DNA of 64,000 nt from Microbacterium sp. LKL04 (GCF_900102005.1 NZ_LT627736.1:496001-560000), one strand, 5' to 3'. Shown: positions 26,820 through 36,502, counted from the first letter of the stretch. Translations and numbers: made by a program. The notes: a model not told the origin generated them from the letters alone.

Positions 26820-29137
26820 CCGAACTCGCCGCCGGAACGATCCTCGGCTACCCGCGCATCGGCCGACGCCGCGAGCTCAAGCGCGCGGTAGAGGCGCATT
26901 GGCGCGGAGAGCTCGAGGAGACGGCGCTCGAACGGGTCGCCGCCGACCTGCGCCGAGACACGCGGCACCGGCTCGCCGATCTCGGCCTCGGACGCGCGGA
27001 TTCGGCCATCCCCGAATCGTTCTCCTTCTACGACCAGGTGCTCGACGTCGCCGCGGCGGTCGGTGCGCTCCCCGAACGCTTCGCGCACCTGCGCCGCGCG
27101 GACGGGACCATCCCGCTGGCCGCGTACTTCACGGCCGCCCGGGGCGAGGGCGACGCGGCGCCGCTGGAGATGACGAAATGGTTCGACACGAACTACCACT
27201 ACCTCGTTCCGGAGATCGGTCCCGAGACGCACTTCACCCTGTCGAGCGATCGCTTCGCGCGCCAGGTCGCGGAGGCCGTCGCCGACGGATTCACGACCCG
27301 CCCCGTGCTCGTCGGTCCGGTGACCTTCCTGGCCCTGTCGAAGACGACCGATGCTGCTCCCGCCGCGCGTCCCCTCGACCGTCTCGACGACCTCCTCCCG
27401 GTGTACGTCGATCTTCTCGCGGCCCTCCGCGACGCGGGCGCGGAATGGGTCCAGCTCGACGAGCCCGCACTCGTGAGCCAGTCGCTCGGCTACACGGACG
27501 ACGAGCTCGCCGCCGCAGCGGCACGAGCGGCCGAGGTGCTCGCCTCGGCCGAACGACGACCCGCGATCCTCGTGGCCGCCGGGTACGGCCAGCTGTCGGC
27601 GGCGGCATGGCGTGCACTCGCGGCATCACCCGTCGACGCGATCGCGGTCGATCTGATCCGCGGATCGATCCCGGCCCCGACGGCAGGCCTGGCGTCGAAG
27701 GTCCTCGTCGCCGGCGTCATCGACGGCCGGAACGTGTGGCGGGGTGACCTCGCCTCCGCCGCCGACGCGGTCGATCAGGTGGCGCGCCTGGGGGCTGCGG
27801 CGACCGTGGCGGGCACGTCGACGTCGCTCCAACACGTGCCGTACGACCTCGACGACGAGACGGAACTCGATCCGCGGCTGGTCTCGTGGCTCGCATTCGC
27901 CGACCAGAAGGTCCGACAGATCGCGACGCTCGCTCGAGGTCTCCGCGACGGACGCGAGGCGATCGCCGACGAGGTGGATGCCGCGACCGCCGCGCTCGCC
28001 GATCGCCGTCACGCCGCGGGCGTGCGCGACGGGGCCGTGCGCGACCGCATCGCCGCCCTGACCCCCGCTGACCGGATCCGGACGCCGTACGAGGTGCGCG
28101 CCGCCGTGCAGGGCGCCGCCCTCGGCCTGCCGGTGCTCCCGACCACCACCATCGGCTCGTTCCCGCAGACCGGCGAGATCCGCCGAGCACGCGCTCGGTT
28201 CGGTCGCGGCGAGATCGACGCGGACGCGTACGAGGGCTTCCTCCGCGACGAGATCGCGCGCGTCGTGGAGCTGCAGAACGAGATCGGGCTGGACGTGCTC
28301 GTCCACGGCGAGGCCGAGCGCAACGACATGGTCCAGTACTTCGCCGAGAACCTCGATGGGTTCGCCGTCACGCGCAACGGATGGGTGCAGTCGTACGGCT
28401 CGCGCGCGACGCGACCGTCGATCCTGTGGGGCGACGTGTCACGTCCGACACCCATCACCGTGAGGTGGTCGGCGTACGCGCAGTCGCTGTCGACGTCGCC
28501 GGTGAAGGGGATGCTCACCGGTCCCGTGACGATCCTCGCGTGGTCGTTCGTGCGGGACGACCAACCGCTCAGCGAGACGGCTGATCAGGTCGCCCTCGCC
28601 CTGCGCGACGAGATCGCCGACCTCGAGGGCGCCGGCATCGCCATCGTGCAGGTGGACGAACCCGCGCTACGTGAGCTCCTGCCGTTGACCGCAGCGGACC
28701 AGCCCGCGTACCTCGCCTGGTCGGTGGCGTCCTTCCGCCTCGCGACCGCCGGTGCCGCCGACGCGACGCAGATCCACACGCACCTCTGCTACTCCGAGTT
28801 CGGCGTGGTCATCGGTGCGATCGCGGCCCTGGATGCCGACGTGACGTCCATCGAGGCAGCCCGGAGCCGGGGAGAGGTGATCTCGGATGTCGCGGCATCC
28901 GGTTTCGATCATGGAATCGGGCCCGGCGTGTACGACATCCACTCGCCGCGAATCCCTTCGCACGCGGAGGTCACCGCCCTCCTCGAGCGAGCTGCCGCCG
29001 AGCTCGACGTCCGGCGGCTGTGGGTGAACCCGGACTGCGGGCTGAAGACCCGGGGATACGTGGAGACGTCAGCCTCGCTCCGGAACATCGTCGCCGCGGC
29101 TCGGAGCGTGCGCGCACGGACGACCGCAGACGTCTGA
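26816..29137 (+). CDS. metE: cobalamin-independent methionine synthase
   Basis: A 773-residue MetE, 5-methyltetrahydropteroyltriglutamate-homocysteine methyltransferase. It has two barrel domains; the C-terminal zinc site has His and Cys in HTHLCYSEF (near 655) and Cys in NPDCGLKTR (near 738). Substrate segments [10 protein letters not shown] and [10 protein letters not shown] are present. It is full length, directly follows metF, and ends at the palindromic terminator shared with lexA. The MetE type means methionine synthesis here does not need B12 for this step. Confidence 0.96.
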   Translation: MTELAAGTILGYPRIGRRRELKRAVEAHWRGELEETALERVAADLRRDTRHRLADLGLGRADSAIPESFSFYDQVLDVAAAVGALPERFAHLRRADGTIPLAAYFTAARGEGDAAPLEMTKWFDTNYHYLVPEIGPETHFTLSSDRFARQVAEAVADGFTTRPVLVGPVTFLALSKTTDAAPAARPLDRLDDLLPVYVDLLAALRDAGAEWVQLDEPALVSQSLGYTDDELAAAAARAAEVLASAERRPAILVAAGYGQLSAAAWRALAASPVDAIAVDLIRGSIPAPTAGLASKVLVAGVIDGRNVWRGDLASAADAVDQVARLGAAATVAGTSTSLQHVPYDLDDETELDPRLVSWLAFADQKVRQIATLARGLRDGREAIADEVDAATAALADRRHAAGVRDGAVRDRIAALTPADRIRTPYEVRAAVQGAALGLPVLPTTTIGSFPQTGEIRRARARFGRGEIDADAYEGFLRDEIARVVELQNEIGLDVLVHGEAERNDMVQYFAENLDGFAVTRNGWVQSYGSRATRPSILWGDVSRPTPITVRWSAYAQSLSTSPVKGMLTGPVTILAWSFVRDDQPLSETADQVALALRDEIADLEGAGIAIVQVDEPALRELLPLTAADQPAYLAWSVASFRLATAGAADATQIHTHLCYSEFGVVIGAIAALDADVTSIEAARSRGEVISDVAASGFDHGIGPGVYDIHSPRIPSHAEVTALLERAAAELDVRRLWVNPDCGLKTRGYVETSASLRNIVAAARSVRARTTADV

Positions 29138-29145
29138 CCTCGAGA

Positions 29146-29185
29146 ACGTCGAAGGGGGATGCCGCGCGGCATCCCCCTTCGACGT
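29146..29185. terminator. 40-bp perfect palindrome, bidirectional terminator metE/lexA
   Basis: A perfect 40-bp palindrome (arms 29146-29165 and 29166-29185) lies between the convergent metE and lexA genes. It reads as a very strong hairpin on both strands, with the core GGGGGATGCCGC and its complement. A near-identical core occurs in the palindrome at 34516-34557 between two other convergent genes. Confidence 0.85.
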
Positions 29186-29194
29186 ATCCGGTTC

Positions 29195-29860
29195 TCACAC
29201 GGCGCGGAGCACGGCGACCACCTTGCCGAGGACGACCGCATCGTCGCCCAGAATGGGCTCGAACGCCGAGTTCCGCGGCAGGAGCCAGGTGTGTCCGTCG
29301 CGCTGGCGGAAGGTCTTCACCGTCGCTTCGCCGTCGAGCATGGCCGCAACGATCTCGCCGTTGGACGCATCCGCCTGCGAACGCACGACGACCCAGTCTC
29401 CGTCGCAGATCGCCGCGTCGATCATGGAGTCGCCCGACACCTTCAGCATGAACAGCTCGCCCTTGCCGACGAGCTGACGGGGGAGCGGGAAGATCTCCTC
29501 CACCTGCTGCTCGGCGGTGATCGGGACGCCCGCGGCGATGCGTCCGACCAAGGGGACCATGGCGGCGTCGCCCACAGCGGGCGCGGCGTCCGCGGGATTC
29601 TCGCCGGCTGCGCCCGGCAGGTCGATCAGCACCTCCATGGCGCGGGTCTTGCCGGGGTCACGACGAAGGTAGCCGCTCAACTCGAGCTGGTTCAGCTGAT
29701 GGGTCACGCTCGAGAGCGACTTCAAGCCGACCGCGTCCCCGATCTCTCGCATGCTCGGCGGATACCCGTACCGAGCGATGGACCTCTGGATCACCTCGAG
29801 GATCGCGAGCTGCTTGTCGCTCAGGCTCTTACGCCGACGCGTCTGCGGCTTGTCGCTCAT
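29195..29860 (-). CDS. lexA: LexA repressor
   Basis: A 221-residue SOS repressor with RecA-stimulated self-cleavage. The N-terminal winged helix (residues 12-75, with [16 protein letters not shown]) binds SOS boxes. The autocleavage bond is Ala110-Gly111, and the Ser/Lys dyad is Ser145 (GDSM) and Lys182 (ATVKTF). AAAGGA precedes ATG 29860. It is divergent from the LysM gene, with a LexA box at 30064-30079 between them, as in mycobacteria and corynebacteria. Confidence 0.97.
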   Translation of the reverse strand: MSDKPQTRRRKSLSDKQLAILEVIQRSIARYGYPPSMREIGDAVGLKSLSSVTHQLNQLELSGYLRRDPGKTRAMEVLIDLPGAAGENPADAAPAVGDAAMVPLVGRIAAGVPITAEQQVEEIFPLPRQLVGKGELFMLKVSGDSMIDAAICDGDWVVVRSQADASNGEIVAAMLDGEATVKTFRQRDGHTWLLPRNSAFEPILGDDAVVLGKVVAVLRAV

Positions 29861-29961
29861 GTCGTTCCTTTCACGGCCCGCGTCCCCGCCGATTTCCCGG
29901 CCTAGAACGTCGAGCCGGGGGCACTCGCCTTCGAATGTCGGAGGTCGGTGATGGGCTCTGG

Positions 29962-29989
29962 TCATCGAAACCGTATCCGGTGTCGATGA
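29962..29989. repeat. 28-bp imperfect palindrome upstream of lexA
   Basis: Arms TCATCGA (29962-29968) and TCGATGA (29983-29989) plus ACCG/CGGT inside, around TATC, with a single mismatched pair. It lies 102 bp upstream of the lexA start and would form a hairpin in a lexA transcript that starts near the LexA box. It may be an operator or an RNA element; it does not match the LexA consensus. Confidence 0.5.
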
Positions 29990-30046
29990 GATCGTGCCGC
30001 AGCCGACCGCGTGTCGTCTTCGATCGATCTGCGGATAACCGCTCCC

Positions 30047-30079
30047 TTGACAGTGTACGAATATCGAAGATAGATTCGG
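30047..30079. promoter_or_regulatory. SOS promoter of the LysM gene with overlapping LexA box
   Basis: TTGACA (30047-30052), an 18-bp spacer and TAGATT (30071-30076) form a plus-strand promoter for the LysM gene. The LexA box TCGAAGATAGATTCGG (30064-30079) covers the -10 and differs from the perfect inverted repeat at one end base. TACACT on the minus strand (30052-30057) could be the -10 of lexA, so a single LexA site would control both divergent genes. Confidence 0.75.
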
Positions 30080-30086
30080 AAGAGAA

Positions 30087-30126
30087 CTTCGCACCCGCTC
30101 GTCCCGGCCGACGGGCGGGGGCGAAG
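30087..30126 (+). promoter_or_regulatory. 40-nt hairpin in the 5' leader of the SOS LysM gene
   Basis: CTTCGC (30087-30092) to GCGAAG (30121-30126) bound a long stem: roughly 17 pairs with one G-U and one mismatch around a CCGGC loop. It begins right after the expected transcription start (about 30083) and ends 37 bases before ATG 30163. It may stabilise the mRNA or attenuate transcription or translation of a toxic division inhibitor. Confidence 0.5.
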
Positions 30127-30162
30127 ATCTCATCTGACCGGGGTCGCCCCGAGGAGGACACC

Positions 30163-30540
30163 ATGAACTCGATCACCACCATCACCCCCGCTCCCACCCG
30201 TCCCGTCGTCCGCACGCGGCTGCGTCTCACGACGCGTGGTCGTCGCGTCGTCGCGACGCTCGCAGCGCTGCCGGCGGTCGTGGCATTGGGGATCGGCATC
30301 CTCTCCAGCGGTGGCGCACTCGCCAGCGGTGACGCAGGCTCGGCGGCGGGGACGTTCAAGACGGTGACGGTCCACCCCGGTGACTCGCTCTGGACGATCG
30401 CTCAGGACGTCGCGCCCGACAGCGACCCCCGCGACGTGATCGACGACATCGTCCGGCTGAACGCGCTGCCGTCGTCTGTCGTCGACGCGGGTCAGTCGCT
30501 GGCGATCCCCACGGCCTACACGGCTCAGGCGGCCGAGTAG
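30163..30540 (+). CDS. LysM protein, SOS-regulated cell-division inhibitor type
   Basis: A 125-residue protein: basic N-terminal tail, one membrane helix (about 29-50), then a LysM peptidoglycan-binding domain (about 66-116, [15 protein letters not shown] through AGQSLAIP). Membrane-anchored LysM proteins divergent from lexA (DivS/ChiZ-like in actinobacteria, YneA in Bacillus) halt division during the SOS response. The LexA box over its promoter and the lexA neighbour support that role here. GAGGAGG precedes ATG 30163; the frame stays open further upstream but that part is leader. Confidence 0.82.
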   Translation: MNSITTITPAPTRPVVRTRLRLTTRGRRVVATLAALPAVVALGIGILSSGGALASGDAGSAAGTFKTVTVHPGDSLWTIAQDVAPDSDPRDVIDDIVRLNALPSSVVDAGQSLAIPTAYTAQAAE

Positions 30541-30567
30541 ACCGGCGCGACGTCCTACGATGGCGGG

Positions 30568-31641
30568 GTGAGTGCGAGTCTCGACGACCTACCCCTCCGC
30601 GACGATCTGCGGGGACAGATCCCTTACGGCGCCCCGCAGGCGTCGCTCCCGGTGACGCTGAACGTCAACGAGAACACCCACCCCGTCCCCGAGGATGTGG
30701 CGGACGACATCCTCGATGCGATCGCGCAGGCGCTCCGCGACATCAATCGGTACCCCGACAGGGAGTTCACCGGACTTCGCGAAGGATTCGCGGACTACTT
30801 GGGGCACGGCCTCCAGGCGGAACAGATCTGGGCGGGGAACGGGTCGAACGAGGTGCTGCACCACCTCCTCCAGGCCTTCGCCGGCCCGGGACGCACGGCT
30901 TTCGGCTTCACCCCCACCTATTCGATGTACCCGCTCCTCACCGGGGCGACCGGCGCCACGTACGTCAGCGGCACTCGTGGCGAGGATTTCACGCTGACGG
31001 CTTCGGATGCCGCGGAGCAGATCGATCGCGCACAGCCCGACGTCGTCTTCCTCTGCGCGCCGAACAACCCGACGGGCACTCCTCTCCGGCTCGACGTGAT
31101 CGAGGCCGTCTACGAAGCCTCGAGAGGCATCGTCATCGTCGACGAGGCGTACCAGGAGTTCGCGCCACGTGACGAGCCGTCAGCACTCACGCTCCTTCCC
31201 GGACGCGAGCGTCTGGTCGTGTCGCGGACGATGAGCAAGGCGTTCGCGTTCGCCGGCGCCCGCGTCGGCTACCTCGCCGCCGACCCGGCGGTCATCGACG
31301 CCCTCAGGCTCGTTCGTCTGCCGTACCACCTGAGCGCGCTCACCCAGGCTGCGGCGACCGCTGCCCTGCGGCACGCGCCGACCATGCTCGGGATGGTGGA
31401 CGACATCGTCGCTCAGCGTGATCGCATCTCTGCGACGCTGTCCGCCCTCGGCTACTCGCCTTACGAGAGCTGGTCGAACTTCGTCCTCTTCGGCGGGGTG
31501 AAGGACCCTCAGGCGACGTGGCGGGGTCTGTACGACCGCGGCATCCTCGTCCGCGATGTCGGGCTGCCGCACACGCTGCGCGTCTCGGCCGGCAGCGAGG
31601 ACGAGTCCACGGCGTTCCTCGAGGCGCTCGCCTCGCTCTGA
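30568..31641 (+). CDS. hisC: histidinol-phosphate aminotransferase
   Basis: A 357-residue PLP-dependent class I/II aminotransferase converting imidazole acetol phosphate to histidinol phosphate. PLP Lys224 lies in SRTMSKAFAFAGARVG; CAPNNPTG and VDEAYQEF match the cofactor site. TACGAT (30556-30561) is six bases before the GTG start, so it is probably leaderless. hisB follows after 57 bp with its own -10. hisD is not in the window. Confidence 0.95.
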   Translation: MSASLDDLPLRDDLRGQIPYGAPQASLPVTLNVNENTHPVPEDVADDILDAIAQALRDINRYPDREFTGLREGFADYLGHGLQAEQIWAGNGSNEVLHHLLQAFAGPGRTAFGFTPTYSMYPLLTGATGATYVSGTRGEDFTLTASDAAEQIDRAQPDVVFLCAPNNPTGTPLRLDVIEAVYEASRGIVIVDEAYQEFAPRDEPSALTLLPGRERLVVSRTMSKAFAFAGARVGYLAADPAVIDALRLVRLPYHLSALTQAAATAALRHAPTMLGMVDDIVAQRDRISATLSALGYSPYESWSNFVLFGGVKDPQATWRGLYDRGILVRDVGLPHTLRVSAGSEDESTAFLEALASL

Positions 31642-31698
31642 GTCCCGCGGCGTCGTCACGAGGGCAGGGCGGATGCCGCGCGTCGATAGACTCGACGC

Positions 31699-32310
31699 AT
31701 GAGCATCCCCGCGTCCCGCACCGCCTCCGTTCGGCGTGCGACAAGCGAGTCGACCATCGAGCTCGAGCTCGATCTCGACGGAACCGGTCAGAGCACGATC
31801 GAGACGACGGTCCCGTTCTTCGACCACCTGCTCACCGCCTTCGCGAAGCACTCGCTCGTCGACCTCACCGTCCGCGCGAGCGGGGACACCCACATCGACG
31901 CTCACCACACCGTCGAGGACACGGCGATCGTGTTGGGTCAGGCCATCCGGCAGGCGCTCGGCGACAAGGCCGGCATCTCGCGCTACGGCGACGCGCTGGT
32001 CCCGCTGGATGAGGCGCTCGCTCAGGCGGTCGTCGACATCAGTGGTCGTCCCTACCTCGTCCACTCGGGCGAACCCGAGGGCTACGAGTTCCACCTCATC
32101 GGCGGCCACTTCACCGGGTCGCTCGTGCGTCACACGTTCGAGGCCATCGCCTTCCACGCCGGCCTGACCGTTCACGTCACTCTGGTCGCCGGCCGCGACC
32201 CCCACCACATCGCCGAAGCGGAGTACAAGGCGTTCGCCCGCGCGTTCCGGCAGGCCAAGGCGCTCGACCCGCTCGTCCAGGGCATCCCGAGCACGAAGGG
32301 CGCCCTGTGA
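31699..32310 (+). CDS. hisB: imidazoleglycerol-phosphate dehydratase
   Basis: A 203-residue HisB dehydratase without a phosphatase domain, the usual actinobacterial form. Metal-binding motifs are [17 protein letters not shown] ([13 protein letters not shown], about residues 68-80) and [14 protein letters not shown] near the C terminus. ATG 31699 lies six bases after TAGACT (31687-31692). Its end overlaps hisH by 4 bases, so hisB, hisH and priA form one unit. Confidence 0.95.
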   Translation: MSIPASRTASVRRATSESTIELELDLDGTGQSTIETTVPFFDHLLTAFAKHSLVDLTVRASGDTHIDAHHTVEDTAIVLGQAIRQALGDKAGISRYGDALVPLDEALAQAVVDISGRPYLVHSGEPEGYEFHLIGGHFTGSLVRHTFEAIAFHAGLTVHVTLVAGRDPHHIAEAEYKAFARAFRQAKALDPLVQGIPSTKGAL

Positions 32311-32954
32311 CGACACCGCCGCTGGTCGCGGTCCTCGACTACGGATCGGGCAACGTCCACTCCGCCGTCAAGGCGCTCATCGAGGCGGGGGCCGACGCGC
32401 GTCTCACGAAGGACCGCGGGCTGATCGCGGATGCCGCCGGGCTCCTCGTCCCGGGAGTCGGCGCCTTCTCCGCCGTCATGTCGGCTCTGCGCGCCAGTCG
32501 TGGAGACGAACTCATCGGTCGCCGCCTGGCGGGAGGGATGCCGGTCCTCGGCATCTGTGTCGGGATGCAGGTCATGTTCGAACTCGGTGTCGAGCGCGGC
32601 GTCGACACGCAGGGTCTGGGGGAGTGGCCGGGGTCGGTCACCGAGCTCGAGGCGCCGGTCCTGCCTCACATGGGCTGGAACACGGTCCGCGCCGGCGAAG
32701 GATCGACGCTGTTCGCGGGCCTCGAGGAGGAGCGGTTCTACTTCGTCCACTCCTACGGGGCGCAGGACTGGACTCTCGACGTCATCAAGCCGTTCCGCGA
32801 GCCGGTGCTGACGTGGTGCGACTACGGCAGGCCGTTCCTCGCCGCTGTCGAGAACGGCCCGTTGTCGGCGACGCAGTTCCACCCCGAGAAGTCGGGAGCG
32901 GCCGGCATCCGCCTGCTCTCGAACTGGATCTCCTCGCTGCCTGCGTCGGAGTAA
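32307..32954 (+). CDS. hisH: imidazole glycerol phosphate synthase, glutaminase subunit
   Basis: A 215-residue class I glutamine amidotransferase that feeds ammonia to HisF. The catalytic cysteine is Cys84 in LGICVGMQ, with the His-Glu pair in QFHPEKSG near the C terminus. The start overlaps hisB (GTGA). The partner hisF is not in this window: the usual hisF position after priA is taken here by an sseB-like gene. Confidence 0.94.
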   Translation: MTTPPLVAVLDYGSGNVHSAVKALIEAGADARLTKDRGLIADAAGLLVPGVGAFSAVMSALRASRGDELIGRRLAGGMPVLGICVGMQVMFELGVERGVDTQGLGEWPGSVTELEAPVLPHMGWNTVRAGEGSTLFAGLEEERFYFVHSYGAQDWTLDVIKPFREPVLTWCDYGRPFLAAVENGPLSATQFHPEKSGAAGIRLLSNWISSLPASE

Positions 32955-33004
32955 CCTGTCCCCTTGTGCGCGCGCCCGGCGTGCACACCGTCCCACCCGG
33001 AGCC

Positions 33005-33751
33005 ATGAACGAATTCGCATCCACGCCCGAACTGACCCTGCTGCCCGCTGTGGACGTCGCCGACGGCAAGGCCGTCCGACTGACGCAGGGCGAGGCCGGC
33101 ACCGAGACCAGCTACGGCGATCCCGTCGACGCCGCGCAGGAGTGGGCGAGGCAGGGCGCGGAGTGGATCCACCTCGTCGACCTGGACGCCGCATTCGGGC
33201 GCGGCTCGAACGCAGCGCTCATGCGCAAGGTGATCAAGTCCCTTCGCGGCGTGAAGGTCGAGCTCTCCGGCGGCATCCGCGATGACGAGTCCCTCGACGC
33301 AGCGCTCGACTCCGGTGCGACCCGCATCAACCTCGGCACCGCCGCGCTCGAGAACCCCGAGTGGGCCGCCGATGTGATCCTCCGCTACGGCGAGGCCATC
33401 GCCGTCGGTCTGGACGTGCGCGGCACGACGCTCGCCGCACGGGGCTGGACGCGCGACGGCGGCGACCTCTGGCAGGTCCTGGACCGTCTCGAGGATGCCG
33501 GCTGCAGCCGCTACGTGCTCACCGACGTGACGAAGGACGGCACGTTGCAGGGGCCGAACATCGAGCTTCTGCGCGAGGTCGCCGTCCGCACCGACAAGCC
33601 GGTCGTCGCATCCGGCGGCATCTCGAGCCTCGACGACATCGCGGCGCTTCGCGAACTCGTGCCGCTGGGTGTCGAGGGTGCGATCGTCGGAAAGGCCCTG
33701 TACGCCGGCGCGTTCACGCTGGCCGAGGCGCTGGATGTCGCCGGACACTGA
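33005..33751 (+). CDS. priA: PriA/HisA, phosphoribosyl isomerase
   Basis: A 248-residue TIM-barrel isomerase of histidine synthesis (HisA reaction); in many actinobacteria the same protein also performs the TrpF step, hence PriA. Seen: [15 protein letters not shown] at the N terminus, the phosphate loops [14 protein letters not shown] and [10 protein letters not shown], and Asp in [10 protein letters not shown] use ATG 33005 after CCCGGAG; a GTG at 32966 in frame, eight bases after TAACCT (32952-32957), is a possible leaderless start. Dual activity cannot be proved from sequence. Confidence 0.9.
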   Translation: MNEFASTPELTLLPAVDVADGKAVRLTQGEAGTETSYGDPVDAAQEWARQGAEWIHLVDLDAAFGRGSNAALMRKVIKSLRGVKVELSGGIRDDESLDAALDSGATRINLGTAALENPEWAADVILRYGEAIAVGLDVRGTTLAARGWTRDGGDLWQVLDRLEDAGCSRYVLTDVTKDGTLQGPNIELLREVAVRTDKPVVASGGISSLDDIAALRELVPLGVEGAIVGKALYAGAFTLAEALDVAGH

Positions 33752-34514
33752 CCCGCACTCGGGTCACGCGGCTGACTCGGCGGGCGTCCCCTGGGAGGGG
33801 CGGAGCTTCCAAGCGAATCCGCACAGCGGCGACGACGGCAGCGCCGACCCGGCGCTGCTCGCGGCGCTGACCGCGTTCCACGCGGGGGAGGGGCCGGCGA
33901 CCGCCGTGGTCGACGCCTACCGAGCTGCTCGCCTCCTCATCCCCCTGGTCGCCGAGAAGGGCGATGAAGGCCTCGGTCCGACGGGCCTGACCGTCGATAA
34001 GACGCAGGAGCTGTCGATCGTGACGGTCGCCGCGCCGGACGGGCGGCGTGTGCTCCCTGTCTTCACCTCGGTCACGACCATGTCGCGATGGGATGCCGCT
34101 GCGCGCCCCGTACCCGCGGAAGGCGTCCGGACGGCACTGTCGGCCGCGGCCGACGACACCGAGCTCATCGTCATCGACCCGGGCAGCGACACGGAGTTCG
34201 TCCTCCGCCGCCCCGCCGTCTGGGCGATCGGGCAGGGTCAGGCGTGGGAGCCGCCGCATGTCTCGCCGGCCGTCTTCGCCGGCCTTCAGGAGTCGATCGG
34301 CACAGAACTCGGCGTCCTGGATCTCTCCGTCGCGGCGGGCGATCCTCATTCGCGTCTGCGCGGACCCGAACTCGTCGTGAGCCTGCACCTCGTCGACGGC
34401 CTCGACCAGGCGGCTCTCGATGCCATCCTGCAGCGACTGGCGTCGAGGTGGGCGGCGGACGACCGCGTCGCCGTCCTCGTTGACTCGTTGACGGTCAAGC
34501 TCGTCCGCGCCTGA
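33735..34514 (+). CDS. SseB family protein
   Basis: A 259-residue protein matching the SseB N-terminal domain family ([12 protein letters not shown], then [22 protein letters not shown] and LIVIDPGSD). The family's molecular role is unclear; in actinobacteria it is a frequent neighbour of priA. It overlaps the end of priA by 17 bp, so it is co-translated with the histidine genes. It ends 2 bases before a strong palindromic terminator. Confidence 0.83.
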   Translation: MSPDTDPHSGHAADSAGVPWEGRSFQANPHSGDDGSADPALLAALTAFHAGEGPATAVVDAYRAARLLIPLVAEKGDEGLGPTGLTVDKTQELSIVTVAAPDGRRVLPVFTSVTTMSRWDAAARPVPAEGVRTALSAAADDTELIVIDPGSDTEFVLRRPAVWAIGQGQAWEPPHVSPAVFAGLQESIGTELGVLDLSVAAGDPHSRLRGPELVVSLHLVDGLDQAALDAILQRLASRWAADDRVAVLVDSLTVKLVRA

Positions 34515-34515
34515 C

Positions 34516-34557
34516 ACGCTGAAGGGGGGATGCCGCGCGGCATCCCCCCTTCAGCGT
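34516..34557. terminator. 42-bp perfect palindrome, bidirectional terminator sseB/DUF1844
   Basis: A perfect 42-bp palindrome (34516-34536 / 34537-34557) between convergent genes, the second stop following 2 bases later. The core is the same GGGGGATGCCGC half-site as in the metE-lexA terminator, while the outermost bases differ. Confidence 0.85.
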
Positions 34558-34558
34558 C

Positions 34559-34957
34559 TCAGTTGACCGGGCCGGTCCACTTCTCGCCGGGACCCTTGCC
34601 GATGGGGTCGGGGATGGACGACGCCTCGCGGAAGGCGAGCTGCAGAGTGCGCAGCCCGTCGCGGAGCGAGCGCGCGTGCATATCGCTCACCTCGGGGGCG
34701 GCGGCGGTGATGAGGCCGGCGAGGGCGTTGATGAGCTTGCGGGCCTCGTCGAGGTCCTTCTGCTGGTCGGGGTCGTCTGCCAGGCCGAGTTTGACGGCGG
34801 CGGCGCTCATCAGGTGGACCGATGTCGTCGTGATCACCTCGACCGCGGGGACGTCCGCGATGTCTCGGGTGGCGGACTGCGCGACCCGTTCCTGTTCCTC
34901 CCAGCGCAAGAGGCGCTCGGGGTCGTGATCGCTGTGGTCGGCCGGAATAGTACTCAC
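34559..34957 (-). CDS. DUF1844 domain-containing protein
   Basis: A 132-residue protein of the DUF1844 family, conserved in actinobacteria and normally located divergent from infC. The central part ([21 protein letters not shown] and [16 protein letters not shown]) is the conserved helical core. Function unknown. The start is GTG 34957 on the minus strand; only about 15 bp separate it from the infC -10 box, so the two promoters overlap. Confidence 0.85.
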   Translation of the reverse strand: MSTIPADHSDHDPERLLRWEEQERVAQSATRDIADVPAVEVITTTSVHLMSAAAVKLGLADDPDQQKDLDEARKLINALAGLITAAAPEVSDMHARSLRDGLRTLQLAFREASSIPDPIGKGPGEKWTGPVN

Positions 34958-34971
34958 GTGCTGCTCTCTGC

Positions 34972-35206
34972 TAGACTTCTGCGGGCACCGGAGTGTTCTG
35001 CTCCGTGTCGAAAGAGGATCACATCCCACCCGCGCTTGCCGCTCCAGGCTACCGGGTCTCGCACTCCGCCTCGCTCGTCGAGGTTGTCCAGGGTGCAGAA
35101 CAGAACGCCGATGCATGCATCGTGCGGGGTGGACGTGACGATCTTCCGCCCGGCGACACATTTCCGTGTCACCGGAGGCCGTCCACCGCACGAAGAGGAG
35201 TTCCGC
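34972..35206 (+). promoter_or_regulatory. infC promoter and structured 5' leader
   Basis: TAGACT (34972-34977) is the likely -10, giving a leader of about 220 nt before infC. It contains CGGAG/CTCCG near its start, the 12-bp palindrome GATGCATGCATC (35110-35121), and an 8-bp stem 35128-35135/35180-35187 enclosing a second stem (GACAC/GTGTC, 35155-35170). The structure ends 7 bases before the GAGGAG of infC. Together with the non-AUG start this suggests autogenous control of the IF3-L35-L20 operon. Confidence 0.6.
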
Positions 35207-35830
35207 ATCAGCGATCCCCGCACCAATGACCGCATCCGCGTTCCCGAGGTCCGCCTCGTCGGACCCGCGGGTGAGCAGGTCGGCGTCGTCCGCATCGAGG
35301 TGGCCATGCGCCTGGCCCAGGAGGCCGACCTCGATCTCGTCGAGGTAGCCCCGAACTCGAAGCCCCCCGTGGTCAAGATCATGGATTACGGCAAGTTCAA
35401 GTACGAGGCTGCGCAGAAGGCCAAGGAAGCGCGGCGCAATCAGGCGAACACCGTCCTCAAGGAGGTCCGGTTCCGTCTGAAGATCGAGGCGCACGACTAC
35501 ATAACCAAGCTCAAGCGCGCCGAGGGCTTCCTCCAGGCGGGCGACAAGGTGAAGGCGATGATCCTCTTCCGCGGGCGCGAGCAGTCGCGTCCCGAGCAGG
35601 GTGTCCGCCTCCTCCGCAAGTTCGCCGAGGATGTCGCCGAGTTCGGCACCGTGGAGTCCAATCCCACGATCGACGGCCGCAACATGGTGATGGTGGTGGC
35701 CCCTCACAAGAACAAGTCCGAGGTCAAGACGGAGCAGAACGCGGCCCGCGCCGCGACGAAGCAGGCTGCGCGTGATGCGCGCGGTCAGGCCGACGACGAA
35801 CAGACCCCCGCTTCCGCTCCGGCGGAGTAA
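35207..35830 (+). CDS. infC: translation initiation factor IF-3, ATC start codon
   Basis: A 207-residue IF-3: N-terminal domain beginning [14 protein letters not shown], linker helix rich in Lys/Arg ([12 protein letters not shown]), C-terminal ribosome-binding domain ([13 protein letters not shown] through ILFRGREQ), then a charged tail. No ATG, GTG or TTG lies at the expected start; ATC 35207 is 6 bases after GAGGAG and aligns with the family N terminus. Non-AUG starts (ATT in E. coli) let IF-3 discriminate against its own mRNA. The in-frame upstream sequence is leader, not protein. Confidence 0.9.
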   Translation: MSDPRTNDRIRVPEVRLVGPAGEQVGVVRIEVAMRLAQEADLDLVEVAPNSKPPVVKIMDYGKFKYEAAQKAKEARRNQANTVLKEVRFRLKIEAHDYITKLKRAEGFLQAGDKVKAMILFRGREQSRPEQGVRLLRKFAEDVAEFGTVESNPTIDGRNMVMVVAPHKNKSEVKTEQNAARAATKQAARDARGQADDEQTPASAPAE

Positions 35831-35877
35831 GCGCACCACAGACTCCCGTCCGCGGGATCCCCAACGAAGGAAGAGAT

Positions 35878-36072
35878 ATGCCGAAGCAGAAGACCCACTC
35901 GGGTGCCAAGAAGCGTTTCAAGGTCACCGGCAGCGGCAAGCTGATGAAGCAGCAGGCCAACCTGCGCCACAACCTCGAGGGCAAGGCGACCCGTCGTACC
36001 CGTCGCCTCGACCAGGAGCAGGTCCTGGCCAAGGGTGACGCCAAGGTCGCCAAGAAGCTCCTCGGCATCTGA
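35878..36072 (+). CDS. rpmI: 50S ribosomal protein L35
   Basis: A 64-residue basic ribosomal protein with the L35 signature [30 protein letters not shown] precedes the ATG. It lies 47 bp after infC and 30 bp before rplT in the standard infC-rpmI-rplT operon, so it is expressed from the infC promoter. Confidence 0.97.
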   Translation: MPKQKTHSGAKKRFKVTGSGKLMKQQANLRHNLEGKATRRTRRLDQEQVLAKGDAKVAKKLLGI

Positions 36073-36102
36073 TCGCCGACGCAGATTTAGGAAGTAGAAG
36101 AA

Positions 36103-36483
36103 ATGGCTAGAGTCAAGCGGGCTGTCAACGCCCACAAGAAGCGTCGCGTCATCCTCGAGCGCGCCTCCGGTTACCGCGGACAGCGTTCGCGCCTGTACCG
36201 CAAGGCGAAGGAGCAGGTCACCCACTCGCTCGTCTACGCGTACCGCGACCGCCGCAAGCGCAAGGGCGACTTCCGTCGCCTCTGGATCCAGCGCATCAAC
36301 GCCGCTGCCCGCCAGAACGGCATCACGTACAACCGCTTCATCCAGGGCCTCGGCCTCGCGGGTGTCCAGGTCGACCGACGCATGCTCGCCGAGCTCGCGG
36401 TCAACGAGCCCGCCGTCTTCGCGTCGCTCGTCGCGACCGCCAAGGCTGCGCTGCCGGCTGACGTCAACGCCCCCAAGGCCTGA
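36103..36483 (+). CDS. rplT: 50S ribosomal protein L20
   Basis: A 126-residue L20, a 23S rRNA-binding assembly protein ([15 protein letters not shown] at the N terminus; [20 protein letters not shown] in the C-terminal domain). Last gene of the infC operon. In several bacteria L20 or IF-3 represses this operon through the leader. A clear intrinsic terminator follows at 36503-36530. Confidence 0.97.
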   Translation: MARVKRAVNAHKKRRVILERASGYRGQRSRLYRKAKEQVTHSLVYAYRDRRKRKGDFRRLWIQRINAAARQNGITYNRFIQGLGLAGVQVDRRMLAELAVNEPAVFASLVATAKAALPADVNAPKA

Positions 36484-36502
36484 TCGCGTCACCTTCTGAG
36501 AT

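Noticed and set aside
34676..35206. N-terminal extension of infC from upstream ATG or GTG codons
   Set aside because: The upstream in-frame residues do not resemble IF-3, cross the divergent DUF1844 gene and the infC promoter, and the ribosome-binding site fits ATC 35207.
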